Shown here in pieces: positions 54,951-64,000 of a stretch of DNA of 64,000 bases. Within the stretch, counting starts at the first letter, position 1. Every line of letters begins with the position of its first letter. The notes under the pieces were generated by a model. The model searched no databases and was not told where the DNA came from. It saw nothing but the letters and a program-made list of their open reading frames with translations. The translations under genes were made by a program, and so were the position numbers. Source of the DNA: Palsa-461 sp036844945 (GTDB lineage Bacteria > Actinomycetota > Acidimicrobiia > Acidimicrobiales > RAAP-2); the NCBI GenBank assembly GCA_036844945.1, contig DAIUEV010000009.1:9695-73694 (forward strand). The letters run 5' to 3'.

Positions 54951-57900
54951 GGGCCGCCGCCATGACCGCCTCGTCGACCGAGGTCCCGGCGGCCCGGGCC
55001 CGCTCGGTGGCCTCGAGCACCCGCCGGTAGTCCCGGGGCATGACCTTCACGGTATTCGCGACCGCGGCGTCCCAGTCCTCGAGCAGGCGGCGCGCCACCG
55101 CCGAGCCGGTCTCCTCGGCGTGGCGGATGACGATGCCGCAGAACCACTCGACGTCCTCCTCGGCGAGCGGCTCGGCGTCCACCATCTCGGAGTTGACCCG
55201 GTCGCCGAAGGTGCGGTCGGGGTCGTAGACGAACGCCACCCCGCCCGACATGCCGGCGGCGAAGTTGCGCCCGGTCGGTCCGAGCACCACCACCTGGCCG
55301 CCGGTCATGTACTCGCAGCCGTGGTCGCCGACCCCCTCCACCACCGCGGTGGCGCCGGAGTTGCGCACGCAGAACCGCTCCCCCACCTGGCCGCGGACGA
55401 ACGCCTCGCCGCCGGTCGCCCCGTAGAGCATCACGTTGCCGCCGATGATCTCCTCCTCGGCCACGAACGGGGACCCTTCCGGCGGCCGCAGGATGAGCCG
55501 GCCGCCCGAGAGCCCCTTGCCGAAGTAGTCGTTGGCGTCGCCGTGGAGCCGCATCGTGACCCCGCGGGGTAAGAACGCGCCGAAGCTCTGCCCGGCCGAG
55601 CCGGTGAAGGACAGGTTGATGGTGCCGTCAGGAAGCCCGTGGCCCCCGTGGCGACGGGTGATCTCGTAGCCGAGGAGCGTGCCGACCGTGCGGTCGACGT
55701 TCGTGATCGCACAGGACGCCTCGACCCGGGTGCCCTCCTCGATGGCCGGCCGGCACGCGTCGAGGAACGCGTGGTCGAGCGCTTGGTCGAGCCGGTGGTC
55801 CTGGAGCCGGGTCTGGCGGGGGGCGGTGCCGTAGGGCGAGTCGACCGGCGCGAGGACCGGCGCGAGGTCGAGGCCCTTCGCCTTCCAGTGCTCGACCGCT
55901 CCGGCCGCCTCGAGGAGGTCAACCCGTCCGATCGCCTCGTCCAGCGACCGCAGCCCGAGCGACGCCAGCAGCTCGCGCACTTCCGCGGCGATGTACTCGA
56001 AGAACGTGATGACGAACTCCGGGGTCCCCCGGTAGCGCTCGCGGAGTTTCGGGTCCTGGGTGGCGATGCCGACCGGACAGGTGTTGATGTGGCAGACCCG
56101 CATCATGATGCAGCCCGATACCACGAGGGGTGCGGTGGCGAACCCGAACTCCTCGGCTCCGAGCAGCGCGGCCACGACCACGTCGCGTCCCGTCTTCAGC
56201 TGGCCGTCGACCTGGACGACGATCCGGTCGCGCAGGCCGTTCATGACGAGCGTCTGCTGGGTCTCGGCGAGCCCGAGCTCCCAGGGGATGCCGGCGTGCT
56301 TGAGGGAGGTCATCGGCGCCGCGCCGGTCCCGCCGTCGTGTCCCGAGATGAGCACGACGTCGGAATGGGCCTTGGCCACCCCGGCGGCGACCGTGCCGAC
56401 GCCGACCTCGGCCACCAGCTTGACGTGGACACGGGCCCTCGGGTTGGAGGACTTCAGGTCGTGGATGAGCTGGGCGATGTCTTCGATCGAATAGATGTCG
56501 TGGTGAGGGGGCGGTGAGATGAGCCCGACGCCCGGGGTCGAGTAGCGGGTCTTCGCGATCCACGGGTAGATCTTCGCCCCCGCCAGCTGTCCACCTTCTC
56601 CCGGCTTCGCCCCCTGGGAGATCTTGATCTGCAGGTCGTCCGCGTTCACGAGGTACTCGCTCGTCACCCCGAAGCGCCCCGAAGCGACCTGCTTGATGGC
56701 GCTCCGCCTCAGGTCGCCGTTCTCGTCGGGCTGGAACCGGTCGGGGTCCTCCCCTCCCTCGCCGGTGTTGGAGCGGCCGCCGATGCGGTTCATCGCGATG
56801 GCGAGTGTCTCGTGGGCCTCGGCCGAGATGGAACCGTACGACATGGCCCCGGTCGAGAACCGGGTCATGATCGCGGTGGCCGGCTCGACTTCCTCGAGCG
56901 GGACTGGCCCGCCCTCGGCCGGCCGCAGCCTGAGCAGCCCCCGCAGCGTGCCCAGCCGCTCGGACTGGTCGTCGACCGCCTCGGAGTACTCCCGGAACAC
57001 GTCGAAGCGCTTCGCCCGGGTGGCGTGCTGGAGCTTGAAAACCGTCCGCGGGTTGAAGAGGTGGTACTCCCCGTCGCGGCGCCACTGGTACTCGCCGCCG
57101 GACTCGAGCTCCCGGTGGGCGAGCTCGGTCGGACGGTCGTAGTGGGCCCGGCGGTGCCGGGCGGCGACCTCGGCGGCGAGCACGTCCAGGCCCACCCCGC
57201 CAATCCGGCTGGGGGTGCCGGTGAAGTACTCGTCGATGACCGAGGGGTCGAGGCCGACCGCCTCGAACACCTGCGCGCCCGTGTAGGAGGCGACGGTCGA
57301 GATCCCCATCTTCGACATGATCTTGAGGACGCCCTTGCAGGCAGCCTTGATGTAGTTCTCCCGGGCCTGGCGCGGGGTGACACCGACGAGCTGGCCATTG
57401 GCGATCATGTCGTCGATCGACTCGAGCGCGAGGTACGGGTTCACCGCGGCGGCGCCGTAGCCGATGAGCAGCGCCATGTGGTGCACCTCGCGGGCATCGC
57501 CCGACTCGACGACGAGCCCGACCCGGGTCCGGGTCCGCTCGCGCACCAGGTGGTGGTGCACCGCCGAGACGAGAAGTAGTGACGGGATCGGGGCCAGCTC
57601 GGTCGTCGAGTTGCGGTCCGAGAGCACGATGACGTTGGCGCCGTCCTCGATCGCTTCTGACACCCTGGTACGGACCCGGTCGACCGCCTCGGCCAGGGCC
57701 CGGCCGCCGGCCTCGGTCGGCCGCCCCGTGTCGCCGGCCTCTCGCACCGGGAACAGGCCGTCGATCGTGAACGCCCGGAAGCCCGGGTTCTCGCCGTGCT
57801 CGTTGATGTACATGAGCTTGGCGAGGTCGTCGAGGTCGATCACCGGGTACGGCATGACGACCTGGCGACAGGAGCCCTGCCGTGCGTCGAGCAGGTTGGC

Positions 57901-59544
57901 GGCCGGACCGACCGTGGCGGCCAGCGAGGTGACCAGCTCCTCGCGGATGGCGTCGAGGGGCGGGTTCGTCACCTGGGCGAAGAGCTGGGTGAAGTAGTCG
58001 TACAGCGTGCGGGATCGTTCCGAGAGCACGGCGATGGCGGTGTCGGACCCCATCGAGCCGACCGGCTCTGCCCCGGTCTTGGCCATCGGGCCGACCAGCA
58101 CCTTCAGCTCCTCGTTGGTGTAGCCGAAGAGACGCTGGTGGGTGACCACGCTCGCGTGCTGCGGGGTGAGCATCGTGCGCGGCGGGAGCTCGTCCAAGGT
58201 GAGCTGGTCCTTTGCCAACCACTCGGCGTAGGGGTGCTCGGCCGCCAGGTCGCCCTTGATCTCGTCGTCGTCGACGATGCGCCCCTTCTCGGTGTCGACG
58301 AGGAACATCCGGCCCGGCCGGAGCCGACCCTTGCGCACGACGGTGGCCGGGTCGAGGTCGAGGACGCCGACCTCGCTCGCCAGGACCACGAGCCCGTCGT
58401 CGGTCACCCAGTATCGGGCGGGCCGCAGCCCGTTGCGGTCGAGGACCGCGCCGATGACCGTGCCGTCGGTGAAGGCGATGGCGGCCGGGCCGTCCCAGGG
58501 CTCCATCAGCGACGAGTGGAACCGGTAGAAGGCGCGTCGGGCCGGGTCCATCCCCTGGTGGTTCTCCCAGGCCTCCGGGATCATCATCAGCACCGCGTGC
58601 GGCAGCGAGCGGCCGCCGAGGTGCAGAAGCTCGAGCACCTCGTCGAAGGAGGCGGCGTCGCTCGCGCCGGGTGTGCAGATCGGGAAGATCCGCCCGAGGT
58701 CGCCCTCGATCAGGTCGGACTCGAGGACCGCCTCCCGGGCCCGCATCCAGTTGCGGTTGCCGGCGAGCGTGTTGATCTCGCCGTTGTGGGCCAGGTAACG
58801 GTACGGGTGGGCGAGCGGCCAGGACGGGAAGGTGTTCGTGCTGAAGCGCGAGTGCACGAGGGCGAGGCCCGACTCGAACCGGTCGTCGGAGAGGTCGGGG
58901 TAGAACTCGTCGAGCTGGTGGCCGGTGAGCATGCCCTTGTACACGAGGGTGCGGGCCGACAACGACGGGACGTAGAGGCCGTCGACCTGGTGCTCGGCGC
59001 GCTTGCGGAGGACGAATGCGACCCGGTCGAGCTCGATGGGCGCGCCGAATCTGCCGGGGTCGGTCGGGGCGACGAAGACCTGCTCGATCCGCGGCATGGC
59101 CCGCCGGGCCGTCTCACCGAGGGTCGCATCCGAGGTCGGCACCCCGCGCCACCCGAGGACGCGCATCCCCTCCTCGAGCGCGAGTCCCTCGAACTGGGCG
59201 CGGGCCTTCGCGGCGTCGTCGGGGTCGGTCGGGAGGAAGACGCTCCCGGCCGCGTACCGGCCCGGGGAAGGCAGGGTGAACCCGAGGTCTCCCGCCACCG
59301 CGGCGAGGAAGCGGTGGGGCAGCTGGGTCAGGATGCCGGCCCCGTCCCCCGTCGCGACCTCGGCCCCCGAGGCGCCGCGGTGGGCGAGGCGCTCCAGGAC
59401 GGCCAGGCCCTGACGCACGAGGGCGTGGCTGGGCCGGCCCTTGAGGTCGGCGACCAGGCCGACGCCGCACGCGTCGTGCTCGAAGGCCGGGTCGTAGAGG
59501 GTGCGAGTGGTGGGCCTTGTGTCGCCAAGGTCCGTGGGGGCCAT
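54943..59544 (-). CDS. gltB: glutamate synthase large subunit GltB
   Basis: The 1533-residue protein has its N-terminal nucleophile at Cys26 (FEHDACGVGLV) after a short propeptide. The glutaminase domain (about 26-420) is followed by the central domain, the FMN-binding (beta/alpha)8 domain with the 3Fe-4S Cys set in CIMMRVCHINTCPVGIATQD, and a C-terminal beta-helix rich in Gly. It makes two glutamates from glutamine and 2-oxoglutarate with GltD. AAGGA lies upstream of ATG 59544. The upstream region has a long leader. Confidence 0.96.
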
Positions 59545-59737
59545 GGACGTCCTTCCGGGCTGTGCCGCCCGCCTGCGCGGGCGACGCGTTTCGGCTCCTG
59601 CGAAAAATGCGGAGTCCTGCCGCCCGGGACGCCGTTGGCCCTGGAGCAGTGCCGACAGAATACACCGGCCCGGCCCGGCCCCCGACGTTGGGGACCGGGC
59701 CAGCCGGGTGGACGGGGGTGGCTCGTAACATCGAGGA
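59545..59737. promoter_or_regulatory. gltB-thiO divergent region, with leader hairpin
   Basis: On the minus strand TATTCT (59657-59662) could start gltB about 105 bases before its ATG. The leader contains a 6-bp stem-loop, GCCCGC (59567-59572) and GCGGGC (59577-59582). On the plus strand TAACAT (59726-59731) lies six bases before the thiO ATG. I match no riboswitch family. Confidence 0.4.
59726..59731 (+). promoter_or_regulatory. -10 box of a leaderless promoter, thiO
   Basis: TAACAT, six bases before ATG 59738. Confidence 0.5.
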
Positions 59738-60910
59738 ATGGTCGACACTCCGACGCACGGCGCGCCGGACGTGGCGATCGCGGGCGGCGGGGTGATCGGG
59801 CTCGCCTGCGCATGGGCGCTTGCCCGGGCTGGACGGACGGTCGCCGTGGTCGATCCGGAGCCGGGCCGGGGGGCCGCCTGGGTGGCCGCGGGCATGCTGG
59901 CGCCGGCCAACGAGGCCCACTTCGGCGAGGAGGATCTCACCCGCCTGCTCCTGGCGGCGGCCGACCGATGGCCGGCCTTCGCCGCCGCGATCGAAGAGGC
60001 GGTCGGCCGGTCCATTGGCTACGACGCCTCCAACACGGTCGTGGTCGCGAGCGATGTCTCGGACCGCGCCGCGCTCGACCAGCTGCTGGCCTTCCGAACG
60101 TCGATCGGCGTCCCCTCGCAGCGTTTGACGGCGTCGGAGTGCCGGGCGCTCGTGCCCGCACTCTCCCCCTCCATCTGCGGCGGCGCAGAAGTGCCCGGGG
60201 ACCACCACGTGGACAACCGGCGTCTGGTCGACGCGCTGGTCGAGGCTTGCCGGCTCGCGGGAGTCGATCTCGTCTTGGACCGCGTGGCCCGGCTCGACCT
60301 CGACCGCGCCGGAACGGCGGCCGGCTTGACGACCGAGGGCGGTGCCAGGGTGCCGGCCGGCGCGGTCGTCGCGGCCATGGGCTGGCGGACCGGCCAGCTC
60401 CTCGGGGTGCCCGACGGCGTCCTGCCCGAGGTCCGGCCGGTCAAGGGACACGTGCTGCGCCTCCGTGCCACGGCCCCTTTGTTCGAGCGGACGATCCGGG
60501 GCCTCGTCCGCGGCCGAGCCTGCTACCTGGTGGCTCGCCGGGACCACTCGGTGGTCGTCGGGGCGACCGTGGAGGAGGTCGGCGACGACCTGCGAGTGCA
60601 GGCCGGTGCGGTGCACTCGCTCCTCGACGACGCGCGGGCGCTCGTGCCGGGCATCGACGAGCTGGAACTGGTGGAGTGCTCGGTCGGGCTCCGTCCGGGG
60701 AGCCCCGACAACGCGCCGTTCGTCGGATGGACCGAGATCTCGCGGCTCGCCGTGGCCACCGGCCACTTCCGCAACGGGGTGCTCCTCGCCCCCATCACCG
60801 GCGAGGCGATCGCGGCGCTGGTTGCCGGAGAGGACCAGCCGACCGACCTGGCCGGCTTCGGGGCGCGACGGGAACGCCAACGTGACACCGGCGGAGCCGG
60901 CCTCCGATGA
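59738..60910 (+). CDS. thiO: glycine oxidase ThiO (FAD-dependent)
   Basis: The 390-residue protein has the FAD motif IAGGGVIGLACAWALARAG (about 14-32), the substrate-domain segment HVDNRRLVDAL, and the C-terminal GHFRNGVLLAPITGE of D-amino-acid-oxidase-like proteins. ThiO turns glycine into the imine used for thiazole formation in thiamine synthesis. The neighbour thiS supports this over a general D-amino-acid oxidase. Its stop overlaps thiS (ATGA). Confidence 0.88.
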   Translation: MVDTPTHGAPDVAIAGGGVIGLACAWALARAGRTVAVVDPEPGRGAAWVAAGMLAPANEAHFGEEDLTRLLLAAADRWPAFAAAIEEAVGRSIGYDASNTVVVASDVSDRAALDQLLAFRTSIGVPSQRLTASECRALVPALSPSICGGAEVPGDHHVDNRRLVDALVEACRLAGVDLVLDRVARLDLDRAGTAAGLTTEGGARVPAGAVVAAMGWRTGQLLGVPDGVLPEVRPVKGHVLRLRATAPLFERTIRGLVRGRACYLVARRDHSVVVGATVEEVGDDLRVQAGAVHSLLDDARALVPGIDELELVECSVGLRPGSPDNAPFVGWTEISRLAVATGHFRNGVLLAPITGEAIAALVAGEDQPTDLAGFGARRERQRDTGGAGLR

Positions 60911-61146
60911 CCGGCGTCGTGCCCGGTGAGGGCATGCCGGCGCCGATCATCGTGGTTGTGAACGGCGAGGAGCGTCCCGTCGAAGCCGGAATCACGCTGG
61001 ACGGTCTGCTCGAGGTCCTGGGGACTCGACGGCGGGGGGTCGCGGTCGCCCTCGACGGCGAGGTGGTCCCGAGATCGGCGTGGAGGAGCTCGACGCTGCT
61101 CGCCGGCGCCCGGGTGGAGATCGTCACCGCGGCCGCCGGTGGCTGA
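60907..61146 (+). CDS. thiS: sulfur-carrier protein ThiS
   Basis: The 79-residue ubiquitin-fold protein reads IIVVVNGEERPVEAGITLDGLLEVLG and ends AAAGG, the Gly-Gly C-terminus that is adenylated and thiocarboxylated to carry sulfur for thiazole. The ATG overlaps the thiO stop; a second ATG at 60934 would give a 70-residue protein nearer the usual size. ThiG does not follow, so the thiazole synthase must lie elsewhere. Confidence 0.88.
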   Translation: MTGVVPGEGMPAPIIVVVNGEERPVEAGITLDGLLEVLGTRRRGVAVALDGEVVPRSAWRSSTLLAGARVEIVTAAAGG

Positions 61147-61236
61147 ACGAGTGGCGGCCCGTTTGCCCAGTTCGGTTCCGTCTGGACGAGAATGTCCCGC
61201 CGCGGCTCGGGTTCGACCGGGCCGGAAAGGACCCGC

Positions 61237-61983
61237 ATGCGCACCGCCCTCACCCGCACCCTTGTCGCGGTGCTGACGATCGGCGGGACCGTGCTGGTCA
61301 GCCAGGCGCCAGCGGGTGCCGCCATCACCGCCAAGCAGCTGGTGGAGCGTGCGATCACCGCGACCGAGGCCGCGGTCACGGTCTCCTACACCGGCGCGCT
61401 GATCACGCCCTCGGCGACGATCAGCTTCACCGTCGCTACGAACGACCGGACCGGTCAGGGGCAGGGCACGCTCGTCAGCGGGGGTGGCACCGCCACGGTC
61501 CGGTTGGTCAACCGCACCGTCTATCTCGACGCCGATGCGCCGTTCTGGACGGCGAGCAGCGGCGCAGCGGCGGCGGCCGAGTTCGCAGGCAAGTGGGTCA
61601 GCACGTCGGCGACGACCAAGGCCGGGCGGTCACTCGCCGAATTCCTCGACGGGCTCTACCTGCTCAAGGACGTCTTCAGACCGAAGCTCACCAACTCCGT
61701 GTTCGCCTACTCAGGCACGCGCACGGTCCGCGGGAAGAAGACGACATTCATCCGGGGCCACAACCCGAAGAACAAGTCGGGCGGAACCCTGTACGTGGCG
61801 ACGACGGGCGCGCCCTACATCTTGAAGCTCACGCTGACCTCCTCGAAGGAACTCGGGTCCGTCACGTTCTTCAACTTCAACCGGCCGGTCGGCCCCAAGG
61901 CCCCGCCGGGGGCGATCAACCTCGACCTGATCTCGGTGCCGAAGCCACCCAAGACCGGCCACAAGCCGAAGAAGTCGGGTTGA
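61237..61983 (+). CDS. secreted protein of unknown function
   Basis: The 248-residue product has a Sec signal peptide (1-29, ending QAPAGAA) and no lipobox Cys. The mature part is rich in Thr, Ser and Val with beta-type strands (SATISFTVATNDRTGQGQG, TATVRLVNRTVYLDAD), a little like LppX/LprAFG-type carrier proteins. This is a resemblance of pattern only. AAAGGA precedes ATG 61237. The stop TGA is overlapped by the TTG of bluB. Confidence 0.6.
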   Translation: MRTALTRTLVAVLTIGGTVLVSQAPAGAAITAKQLVERAITATEAAVTVSYTGALITPSATISFTVATNDRTGQGQGTLVSGGGTATVRLVNRTVYLDADAPFWTASSGAAAAAEFAGKWVSTSATTKAGRSLAEFLDGLYLLKDVFRPKLTNSVFAYSGTRTVRGKKTTFIRGHNPKNKSGGTLYVATTGAPYILKLTLTSSKELGSVTFFNFNRPVGPKAPPGAINLDLISVPKPPKTGHKPKKSG

Positions 61984-62651
61984 GCACCACAGCGCCCGAC
62001 CCCGCGAGCCATGAGACGCGCCCGTCGGACCAGCTCGTCGGGCTCTACCAGGCGATCGACCGGCGGCGCGACGTCCGCGGGCAGTTCACGGGCGCGCCGG
62101 TCGACGAGGACGCCCTTCTCCGGGTCCTCTCGGCGGCCCACGCCGCGCCGAGCGTGGGCCTCAGCCAGCCCTGGGACTTCGTCCTGGTGCGGGACCCCGC
62201 GACCAAGGAGCGGTTCCGCGAACACGTGCTGACCGAGCGCGAGGTGTTCGCCGGGTCGCTCGGGGCTTCCGAGGCCGAGCGGTTCGCCGACATCAAGATC
62301 GAGGGGATCTTGGAATCCAGTCTCTCGATCGTGGTCACCTACGATCCGCGGAGGGGTGCCCCGGCGGTGCTCGGCCGCCACGCCATCGCGGATGCCGGGC
62401 TGTACTCGGTCTGCCTCGCCATCGAGAACCTGTGGTTGGCCACGGCCGCCGAGGGGATGGGGGTCGGCTGGGTCTCCTTCTATCGCGAGCCCTTCGTCTC
62501 CTCCCTCCTCGGGCTGCCCGAAGGCGTGCGTCCGGTGGCGTGGCTCTGCGTCGGGCCGGTGACCCGCCTCGAGCGGGTCCCCGACCTCGAGCGACACGGC
62601 TGGCGTCGGCGGATCCCGCTTGCCGACGTCGTCCACCACGAGCACTGGTGA
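61980..62651 (+). CDS. bluB: 5,6-dimethylbenzimidazole synthase BluB
   Basis: The 223-residue nitroreductase-fold protein has AIDRRRDVRGQF at the front, SAAHAAPSVGLSQPWDFVLVRD, IVVTYDPRRG and ATAAEGMGVGWVSFYRE, the pattern of BluB, which breaks down FMNH2 with oxygen to make the lower ligand of cobalamin. The only plausible start is TTG 61980, overlapping the previous TGA (TTGA). No other cobalamin gene lies here. Confidence 0.88.
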   Translation: MSTTAPDPASHETRPSDQLVGLYQAIDRRRDVRGQFTGAPVDEDALLRVLSAAHAAPSVGLSQPWDFVLVRDPATKERFREHVLTEREVFAGSLGASEAERFADIKIEGILESSLSIVVTYDPRRGAPAVLGRHAIADAGLYSVCLAIENLWLATAAEGMGVGWVSFYREPFVSSLLGLPEGVRPVAWLCVGPVTRLERVPDLERHGWRRRIPLADVVHHEHW

Positions 62652-62671
62652 AAGGCCGGGGCGGCGGCTTC

Positions 62672-62677
62672 TAACCT
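62672..62677 (+). promoter_or_regulatory. possible -10 box, LLM oxidoreductase
   Basis: TAACCT would give a transcript about 17 bases before ATG 62702, with GAGAGGGG as ribosome binding site. Confidence 0.4.
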
Positions 62678-62701
62678 TCCGCGCGACGAGAGGGGCCGAC
62701 G

Positions 62702-63637
62702 ATGGATCTGCGAGTGTTCACCGAGCCCCAGCAGGGCGCGACCTATGCCGACCTGCTGGCGGTGGCGAAGAAGGCCGAGGACTCCGGCTACGACGCGTTC
62801 TTCCGCTCCGACCACTACCTGAAGATGGGCTCGGTGAGCGGCGATCCCGGCCCCACCGATGCGTGGGTGACCCTGGCCGGCCTCGCCCGGGAGACCTCCC
62901 GGGTTCGCCTCGGGACCCTGCTCACGGCCGGGACCTTCCGGCTGCCCGGGCCGCTCGCGATTTCGGTCGCCGAGATCGACCACATGAGCGGCGGACGGAT
63001 CGAGCTCGGGCTCGGCGCGGGGTGGTACGAGCAGGAGCACACCGCCTACGGGATCCCCTTCCCGGCCCTCGGCGAGCGCTTCGAGCGGCTGGCGGAGCAA
63101 CTCGAGATCATCACGGGGCTGTGGTCCACCCCGGAAGGCGAGACGTTCTCCTTCGCCGGCACCCACTACCAACTGACCGACAGCCCGGCCCTGCCCAAGC
63201 CGTTGCAGCGGCCCCACCCGCCGGTGGTCGTCGGGGGCCACGGCGCCCGCCGGACCCCGGCGCTCGCCGCCCGCTTTGCCGCCGAGCTCAACGTGCCCTT
63301 CGGGCCCGTCGAGTCGTGCCGGGTGATGTACGAGCGGGCCGACGCCGCCTGCGAGAAGGTCGGCCGCGACCCGGCCACCCTCGTCCGCTCCACCGCCCAG
63401 GTGCTCTGCTGCGGCGCCGACGAAAAGGAGATCACCCGCCGCGCCGAGCGGATCGGCCGCCAGGTCGACGAGCTGCGAGAGCACGGGCTCGCCGGGACCC
63501 CCGCCGAGCTCCTCGACAAGATCGCCACCTTCGCCGAAGTCGGGGTAACCCGGGTCTACCTGCAGGTCCTGGACCTCGCCGACCTCGACCACCTGGACCT
63601 GGTGGCGGCCGAGGTGATGGCGCACCTGCCGGGCTGA
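62702..63637 (+). CDS. LLM-class, probably F420-dependent oxidoreductase
   Basis: The 311-residue protein is a luciferase-like TIM barrel: LAVAKKAEDSGYDAFFRSDHYL, LAGLARETSRVRLGTLLTAGTFRLPGPLAISVAEIDHMSGGRIELGLGAGW and PPVVVGGHGARRTPALAARFA. In F420-making Actinobacteria most of this class uses F420H2, and fbiC in this window supports that. The substrate is unknown. Confidence 0.85.
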   Translation: MDLRVFTEPQQGATYADLLAVAKKAEDSGYDAFFRSDHYLKMGSVSGDPGPTDAWVTLAGLARETSRVRLGTLLTAGTFRLPGPLAISVAEIDHMSGGRIELGLGAGWYEQEHTAYGIPFPALGERFERLAEQLEIITGLWSTPEGETFSFAGTHYQLTDSPALPKPLQRPHPPVVVGGHGARRTPALAARFAAELNVPFGPVESCRVMYERADAACEKVGRDPATLVRSTAQVLCCGADEKEITRRAERIGRQVDELREHGLAGTPAELLDKIATFAEVGVTRVYLQVLDLADLDHLDLVAAEVMAHLPG

Positions 63638-63718
63638 CCCCCCTTGCCGGGGATGACCGGGTGGGCGAGAGTAACGGCGGCTCGGCGCTAACCCCGGGCG
63701 GGCGGGGGTGAGAAGCAG

Positions 63719-63919
63719 GTGACCGACAGCCAGTCGTCCAACGGGCAGGGCGCTGTCGGCCCGGCTGGCAACGGGCCCCGCTGGCTGGCCACGCCGAGTG
63801 CACCGGCCACCGGCTCGCGACCCGCCCTCCCCGACGGGCCGCCGTGGCCGTGGCGGGTCGCAAGGAGGCGGAATAGTCTCGCCCGGCAGCAGTACGCGAG
63901 ACCCGAGGTGGCCGGCTGA
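63719..63919 (+). CDS. short Pro-rich ORF coupled to a radical SAM gene (tentative)
   Basis: The 66-residue frame starts at GTG 63719 with only a weak GAGAAG upstream. The product is rich in Pro, Gly, Arg and Ala with one PPWPW patch and no Cys. Its TGA stop (63917-63919) overlaps CTG 63916 of the radical SAM gene, so it may be a leader peptide, a modification substrate or a chance frame. Confidence 0.35.
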   Translation: MTDSQSSNGQGAVGPAGNGPRWLATPSAPATGSRPALPDGPPWPWRVARRRNSLARQQYARPEVAG

Positions 63920-64000
63920 TCCGAGCGGAGAAGTGCGAGATCAATGTGGTCGAGCACTGCAATCTCTCGTGCCGGTCGTGCAGCCACCTCTCCCCCGTCG
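63916..64000 (+). CDS. radical SAM protein, 3' end outside window
   Basis: The frame reads IRAEKCEINVVEHCNLSCRSCSH with the CxxxCxxC cluster motif (CNLSCRSC) of radical SAM enzymes and a conserved CEINVVEHC front. No ATG, GTG or TTG exists between the TAG at 63874 and the cluster; CTG 63916 has GAGGTGG upstream and overlaps the preceding stop as CTGA, so it is the best start. The substrate cannot be told from 28 residues. Confidence 0.75.
   Translation, partial: MIRAEKCEINVVEHCNLSCRSCSHLSPV

Noticed and set aside
61190..61236. GGGTTCGACC resembling a tRNA T-arm
   Set aside because: No matching acceptor, anticodon or D-arm; it lies in the leader of the secreted-protein gene.

Overview
This window is very GC-rich DNA from an actinobacterium. 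The gene set points to a lineage such as Acidimicrobiia: a complete Pup-proteasome locus, coenzyme F420 biosynthesis (FbiC) with an F420-type LLM oxidoreductase, a tricorn-type protease, DUF4193, and a HelY/Tat/proteasome/TrmI gene order like that of Mycobacterium tuberculosis. The class is inferred; no rRNA or other phylogenetic marker is present. I found no rRNA, tRNA or CRISPR array.

Layout. 1-2016: worn glycosyltransferase locus, with a GT2 C-terminal fragment upstream of a GT4 gene that runs into an interrupted GT2 N-terminus. 2020-5763 (-): PqqD-like protein, P-loop kinase, zinc-ribbon/VOC protein, and a GntR(YtrA-type)-ABC transporter operon with an operator lying across the start codon. 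5825-10284: HtrA protease, an Arg-rich conserved protein, GNAT, and a DUF4193 operon. 10631-26137 (-): ThyX-like double-domain protein, HelY helicase, TatC, TatA/B, secreted CocE-like hydrolase, two signal peptidases I, then pafA-prcA-prcB-pup-dop-mpa. 26342-27663 (+): alpha/beta hydrolase and ferredoxin. 27670-29068: an intact insertion sequence inside an inverted repeat between two convergent stop codons. 29075-31170 (-): TrmI, three small membrane proteins, PaaI-type thioesterase.

31273-42466 (+) is a tightly coupled operon: transketolase, transaldolase, glucose-6-phosphate isomerase, 6-phosphogluconate dehydrogenase, glucose-6-phosphate dehydrogenase, 6-phosphogluconolactonase, FbiC and a LOG-family protein. 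It joins the pentose phosphate pathway to F420 synthesis. 42372-48024: lipoprotein, acyl-CoA ligase with a coupled small coiled-coil protein, a transglycosylase/NlpC lipoprotein, a methyltransferase, a VOC protein and DUF998. 48142-53336 (+): tricorn protease and an orphan amino-acid-type binding protein. 53406-59544 (-): glutamate synthase gltD and gltB. 59738-63637 (+): ThiO, ThiS, a secreted protein, BluB, and an LLM oxidoreductase. 63719-64000: a short Pro-rich ORF overlapping the start of a radical SAM gene cut by the window edge.

Two features recur across the window. First, at least eleven genes have a TANNNT box only 6-7 nt before the start codon, which suggests leaderless transcripts and fixes several starts (pafA, tkt, the 30326-30703 gene). 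Second, genes are often joined by four-base NTGA overlaps, including rare TTGA and possibly CTGA junctions.
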